A stretch of 17,041 nucleotides of DNA from positions 1 to 17,041 of the forward strand of contig JACXTQ010000097.1 in assembly GCA_016919605.1 (NCBI GenBank), in the 5' to 3' direction. Of the stretch, positions 14,284 through 17,041 are shown one piece after another (the stretch's first letter is position 1; every line of letters starts with the position of its first letter). Origin of the DNA: Methylovulum sp. Lineage in GTDB: Bacteria; Pseudomonadota; Gammaproteobacteria; Methylococcales; Methylomonadaceae. Both the position numbers and the translations under genes were made by a program. The notes below the pieces were generated by a model. It saw nothing but the letters and a program-made list of their open reading frames with translations, was not told where the DNA came from and did no database searches.

Positions 14284-14964
14284 ATGAAAAAACAATGGCT
14301 GGCACTTTCACTGGCTTTGGCACTGGCCGGCACTTCCAGTGCCTTACAGGCGACGGGTAACACGGAGGCCGGAAAAGAAAAATCGGCCGCCTGCGCAGGT
14401 TGTCACGGGGAACTGGGCAACAGCGTGGCGGCGACTTTCCCCAAGCTGGCTCAACAACATCCCGCGTACTTGGTAAAACAGTTACAAGCGTTTAAAAACG
14501 GCGACCGCAAAGATCCGATGATGTCAGCAATAGCAATGAGCCTGTCCGATAAAGATATGGTGGACATTGCCGCCTATTACGCCGAACATCGGATTTCTGA
14601 CAATCCCCTGCCCATTTTAAATGATGACGATGACGATGACGATGCTGATAAAGCCGCCACGATAAAACCCGAAGAGAAGGTGGCCGCCTTAATCAAACAA
14701 GGCGGTGACTTGTACCGCAACGGTGATTTGACCCGCGAAGTGTCCGCTTGCATCGCGTGCCATGACCCTCAAGGCAAGGGCAACAAACCTGCTGGCTTCC
14801 CGTTGGTCAAATCGCAACATGCCGATTATCTGATTAAAACCCTAAGCGATTTCAAATCGGGTGCGCGTAGCAATAACCCCGAAAACATCATGCACATGAT
14901 CGCCACCAAAATGACCGACGACGAAATTAAAGCCGTTGCTTATTACATTTCCATGATGAAATGA
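14284..14964 (+). CDS. Dihaem cytochrome c4
   Basis: A 226-residue periplasmic dihaem cytochrome c. The signal peptide (LALSLALALAGTSSALQA) is followed by two homologous haem c domains. The haem sites are CAGCH at 37-41 and CIACH at 156-160; methionines in DPMMSAIAMS and IMHMIATKM are the likely sixth ligands. Cytochrome c4 carries electrons to terminal oxidases. The two domains are joined by an unusually acidic linker with seven Asp in a row (114-120) encoded by GAT GAC repeats, which makes the protein slightly longer than the c4 I know from Pseudomonas. AAGGGG lies 8 nt before the ATG. dsbA starts 44 nt downstream on the same strand, so the two may share an mRNA. The order engB, c4, dsbA matches Pseudomonas. 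Confidence 0.95.
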   Translation: MKKQWLALSLALALAGTSSALQATGNTEAGKEKSAACAGCHGELGNSVAATFPKLAQQHPAYLVKQLQAFKNGDRKDPMMSAIAMSLSDKDMVDIAAYYAEHRISDNPLPILNDDDDDDDADKAATIKPEEKVAALIKQGGDLYRNGDLTREVSACIACHDPQGKGNKPAGFPLVKSQHADYLIKTLSDFKSGARSNNPENIMHMIATKMTDDEIKAVAYYISMMK

Positions 14965-15008
14965 TTGACTATCATCCTTTGCCAGCACCCTTACGGAGCT
15001 TCTGACCC

Positions 15009-15623
15009 ATGCTAAAGAAAATTGCCCAAGCCAGTTTGTTGACACTGTTGCTGTTCTGCTCACACTCATACGCAGAAACAACCGGCTATGAAACCTTATC
15101 AGCCCCGCAGCCGACCCAACATACCGACAAAGTCGAAGTGATTGAGTTTTTCTGGTACGGTTGCCCCCATTGCTATGCGTTTGAACCTGAATTGGCAAAA
15201 TGGCTGAAAAAACTGCCAAAAAATGTCGAATTTATCCGCCAACCTGCGGTTTTTAATGAGCTTTGGGGTAAACATGCCAAAGCTTACTTTGTTGCTGAAG
15301 CCTTAGGTATCGTTGATAAAGTCCACTCTGATTTGTTTGACGCGATCCAAAACAAAAAACAAAAGCTAGACACTGAAGAAGAGCTGGCGAATTTTTTTAC
15401 CGCCCATGGTGTCGATGCCGCGCAATTTAAGGAAGCGTACACATCCTTTGGTGTCGCCACCAAAATGAGCAAAGCGGCGGCCATTGCCGCCCGCTATGGT
15501 ATCACCGGCGTACCTGCGGTGATTATCAACGGCAAATACCTCACCAACGGCCCTCTCGCCGGTTCCCATGAAAAAATGATTGAAGTGATGGACGCGTTGA
15601 TTAAGCAAGAAAGCGCAAAATAA
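15009..15623 (+). CDS. dsbA: Thiol:disulfide interchange protein DsbA
   Basis: A 204-residue periplasmic thioredoxin-fold oxidase that introduces disulfide bonds into exported proteins and is itself re-oxidised by DsbB. The signal peptide (MLKKIAQASLLTLLLF..., ending at SYA) precedes the active site CPHC at 52-55 within FFWYGCPHCYAFEP. The cis-proline loop is TGVPAVI with Pro169. The helical insertion lies between, as in DsbA rather than in plain thioredoxins. GGAG lies 10 nt before the ATG. It follows cytochrome c4 closely, and a shared transcript is likely. The gene ends near an 11-bp hairpin shared with convergent purB. Confidence 0.97.
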   Translation: MLKKIAQASLLTLLLFCSHSYAETTGYETLSAPQPTQHTDKVEVIEFFWYGCPHCYAFEPELAKWLKKLPKNVEFIRQPAVFNELWGKHAKAYFVAEALGIVDKVHSDLFDAIQNKKQKLDTEEELANFFTAHGVDAAQFKEAYTSFGVATKMSKAAAIAARYGITGVPAVIINGKYLTNGPLAGSHEKMIEVMDALIKQESAK

Positions 15624-15660
15624 ACGCAACAGACGCTGGCCGTAAAACCTGTCGCCAGAA

Positions 15661-15700
15661 AACCAAGCCGCCACCCTTTCCCAAGGATCGCGGCTTGGTT
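15661..15700. terminator. Bidirectional terminator-like hairpin between dsbA and purB
   Basis: A perfect 11-bp stem, AACCAAGCCGC (15661-15671) with GCGGCTTGGTT (15690-15700), has an 18-nt loop. It sits between the convergent stops of dsbA (15623) and purB (15703). The T tracts are short in both directions (GGTTGTTT on plus, GGTTTTC on minus), so its efficiency is uncertain. Confidence 0.65.
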
Positions 15701-15702
15701 GT

Positions 15703-17041
15703 TTACAGGCCTTTCGCCAATTGCTGCGCATACCCCGTGTAACTGCGCGGGGTCAGTGCCAACAAAGCCGCTTTAGCCTCATGTGGGATGTCCAACTGCC
15801 CGATGAACCCCTGCATTTGCTCAGGCGTAATGCGTTGGCCACGGGTAAGCTCTTTCAGCTTCTCATAGGGCTTTTCAATTCCATAACGGCGCATCACCGT
15901 TTGGATGGGTTCCGCCAACACTTCCCAATTGGCGTTCAAATCCGCCTCTATCGCTTCGACATTCAATTGCAACTTAGAAATGCCCTTTAAGCTGGCCTGG
16001 ATGGCAATGCTGGTATGGGCAATACCGACACCGATATTCCTTAACACCGTGGAATCGGTCAAATCACGCTGCCAACGCGATACCGGCAGTTTTTCCGCCA
16101 AAAAGCCAAACAGTGCGTTCGCCAAGCCTAAATTGCCTTCGGAGTTTTCAAAATCAATCGGATTGACTTTGTGCGGCATGGTCGATGATCCCACCTCCCC
16201 GGCCACCGTCCGTTGCTTGAAATAGCCCAAGGAGATATAGCCCCACACGTCACGGTCAAAATCCAGCAAAATCGTATTGAAACGCGCCAAAGCATGGAAA
16301 TATTCGGCGATATAATCGTGCGGCTCTATTTGGATGGTATAAGGGTTAAACTGTAGCCCCAAGGATTCGACAAAATTTCTGGCAAATTCCGCCCAATCGA
16401 CATCAGGATAGGCCACGCTATGGGCGTTATAATTGCCGACCGCCCCGTTAATCTTGCCCAGCAACTCGACCGCTTGCAGTTGCGCCAACTGGCGTTGCAT
16501 CCGCGCCGCGACATTGGCAAATTCCTTGCCCACCGTGGTCGGGGTCGCCGATTGCCCGTGGGTACGCGCCAGCATCGGTTGGTCGGCAGTGTCGGTGGCA
16601 ATGGTTTTGATGGCGTTGATGCAATCAGTCATTTGCGCAGCGATAATCTCCCGCCCGGCTTTCAGCATCAGCGCGTAAGACAGATTGTTAATGTCCTCGG
16701 AAGTGCAGGCAAAATGGATAAACTCACCGACCTGTTCTAACTCGGCACACCCTGTTATTTTTTCTTTCAGCAGATATTCAACAGCTTTGACATCATGGTT
16801 AGTGGTTTTTTCAATGTCCTTGACCCGCTGCGCGTCCGCCTCGGAAAACTGCCCGATGATGTTGTCCAACAACAGCAAGGCCGCATCACTGAACGGGCTG
16901 ACTTCGGTGATTAAGGGGTGTTTCGCCAACGCCTGCAACCAGCGCACCTCCACTTCTACACGGTAGCGTATCAGGCCGTATTCGCTAAAGACCGGACGCA
17001 GTTTTTCAACTTTGTCAGCATAACGGCCGTCGATGGGGGAA
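15703..17041 (-). CDS. purB: Adenylosuccinate lyase (5' end beyond the window)
   Basis: The enzyme acts twice in purine synthesis: it cleaves SAICAR to AICAR and adenylosuccinate to AMP, releasing fumarate each time. The fumarase/aspartase signature SSTMPHKVNPIDFENSEGN is present, along with ARTHGQSATPTTVGKE, TSEDINNLSYAL, IEPHDYIAEYFHALARFNTI and the C-terminal NWEVLAEPIQTVMRRYGIEK. The frame stays open to the right edge and reads SPIDGRYADKVEKLRPVFSE at the margin, matching the start of E. coli PurB. About 445 residues are visible and only some ten N-terminal residues are missing. A GTG at 16953 is therefore internal and not the start. The gene converges on dsbA, and its stop codon lies at the foot of a shared hairpin. 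Confidence 0.98.
   Translation of the reverse strand, partial: SPIDGRYADKVEKLRPVFSEYGLIRYRVEVEVRWLQALAKHPLITEVSPFSDAALLLLDNIIGQFSEADAQRVKDIEKTTNHDVKAVEYLLKEKITGCAELEQVGEFIHFACTSEDINNLSYALMLKAGREIIAAQMTDCINAIKTIATDTADQPMLARTHGQSATPTTVGKEFANVAARMQRQLAQLQAVELLGKINGAVGNYNAHSVAYPDVDWAEFARNFVESLGLQFNPYTIQIEPHDYIAEYFHALARFNTILLDFDRDVWGYISLGYFKQRTVAGEVGSSTMPHKVNPIDFENSEGNLGLANALFGFLAEKLPVSRWQRDLTDSTVLRNIGVGIAHTSIAIQASLKGISKLQLNVEAIEADLNANWEVLAEPIQTVMRRYGIEKPYEKLKELTRGQRITPEQMQGFIGQLDIPHEAKAALLALTPRSYTGYAQQLAKGL

Noticed and set aside
16953..16953. GTG as purB start
   Set aside because: The frame continues to the window edge with 29 further codons that match the PurB N-terminus.
1..17041. CRISPR array, rRNA or riboswitch
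   Set aside because: No spaced direct repeats, rRNA segments or recognisable aptamer cores were seen.

Overview
The window looks like the chromosome of a gammaproteobacterium. The right part carries polA, a convergent engB, then cytochrome c4 and dsbA, an order I know from Pseudomonas. A PEP-CTERM exosortase substrate, the c4 gene and moderate base composition would suit a methylotrophic or methanotrophic gammaproteobacterium (Methylococcales-like). That placement is inference; no methane-oxidation gene is present.

Layout. 1-4457 holds a small secreted protein of unknown function (+), a secreted PQQ-type beta-propeller with a C-terminal Ig-like domain (-), an SDR oxidoreductase that overlaps a secreted DUF3455 protein (-), and the iron superoxide dismutase sodB (-) with a clear terminator. 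A tRNA-Leu(UAA) with its own promoter -10 and terminator follows (4796-4924). 5189-8949 is a more AT-rich accessory block of glycan-modification genes: a SAM methyltransferase and a sulfotransferase on +, converging on a GT32-type glycosyltransferase, a second sulfotransferase and a GT2-type glycosyltransferase on -. A PEP-CTERM protein (-) with a strong terminator comes next. From 10434 the window is conserved core: polA (+), engB (-), cytochrome c4 and dsbA (+), and purB (-), which runs off the right edge.

The most interesting signal lies between the convergent polA and engB genes. This is the location of the Spot 42 sRNA gene in enterics and, as I recall it, of the sigma-22-dependent sRNA ErsA in Pseudomonas. 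Here the gap holds a sigma-E/AlgU-type promoter (GGAACTT, 16 nt, TCTTA). It is followed at the predicted start by three consecutive hairpins: a 7-bp hairpin, a 10-bp hairpin whose loop exposes seven C residues, and an intrinsic terminator. I read this as a candidate envelope-stress sRNA of about 105 nt.

How the genes fit together: c4 and dsbA both act in the periplasm on haem or thiol chemistry. The glycan block and the PEP-CTERM protein both point to cell-surface decoration. polA, engB and purB are housekeeping. No transposase, integrase, CRISPR array or rRNA was seen.
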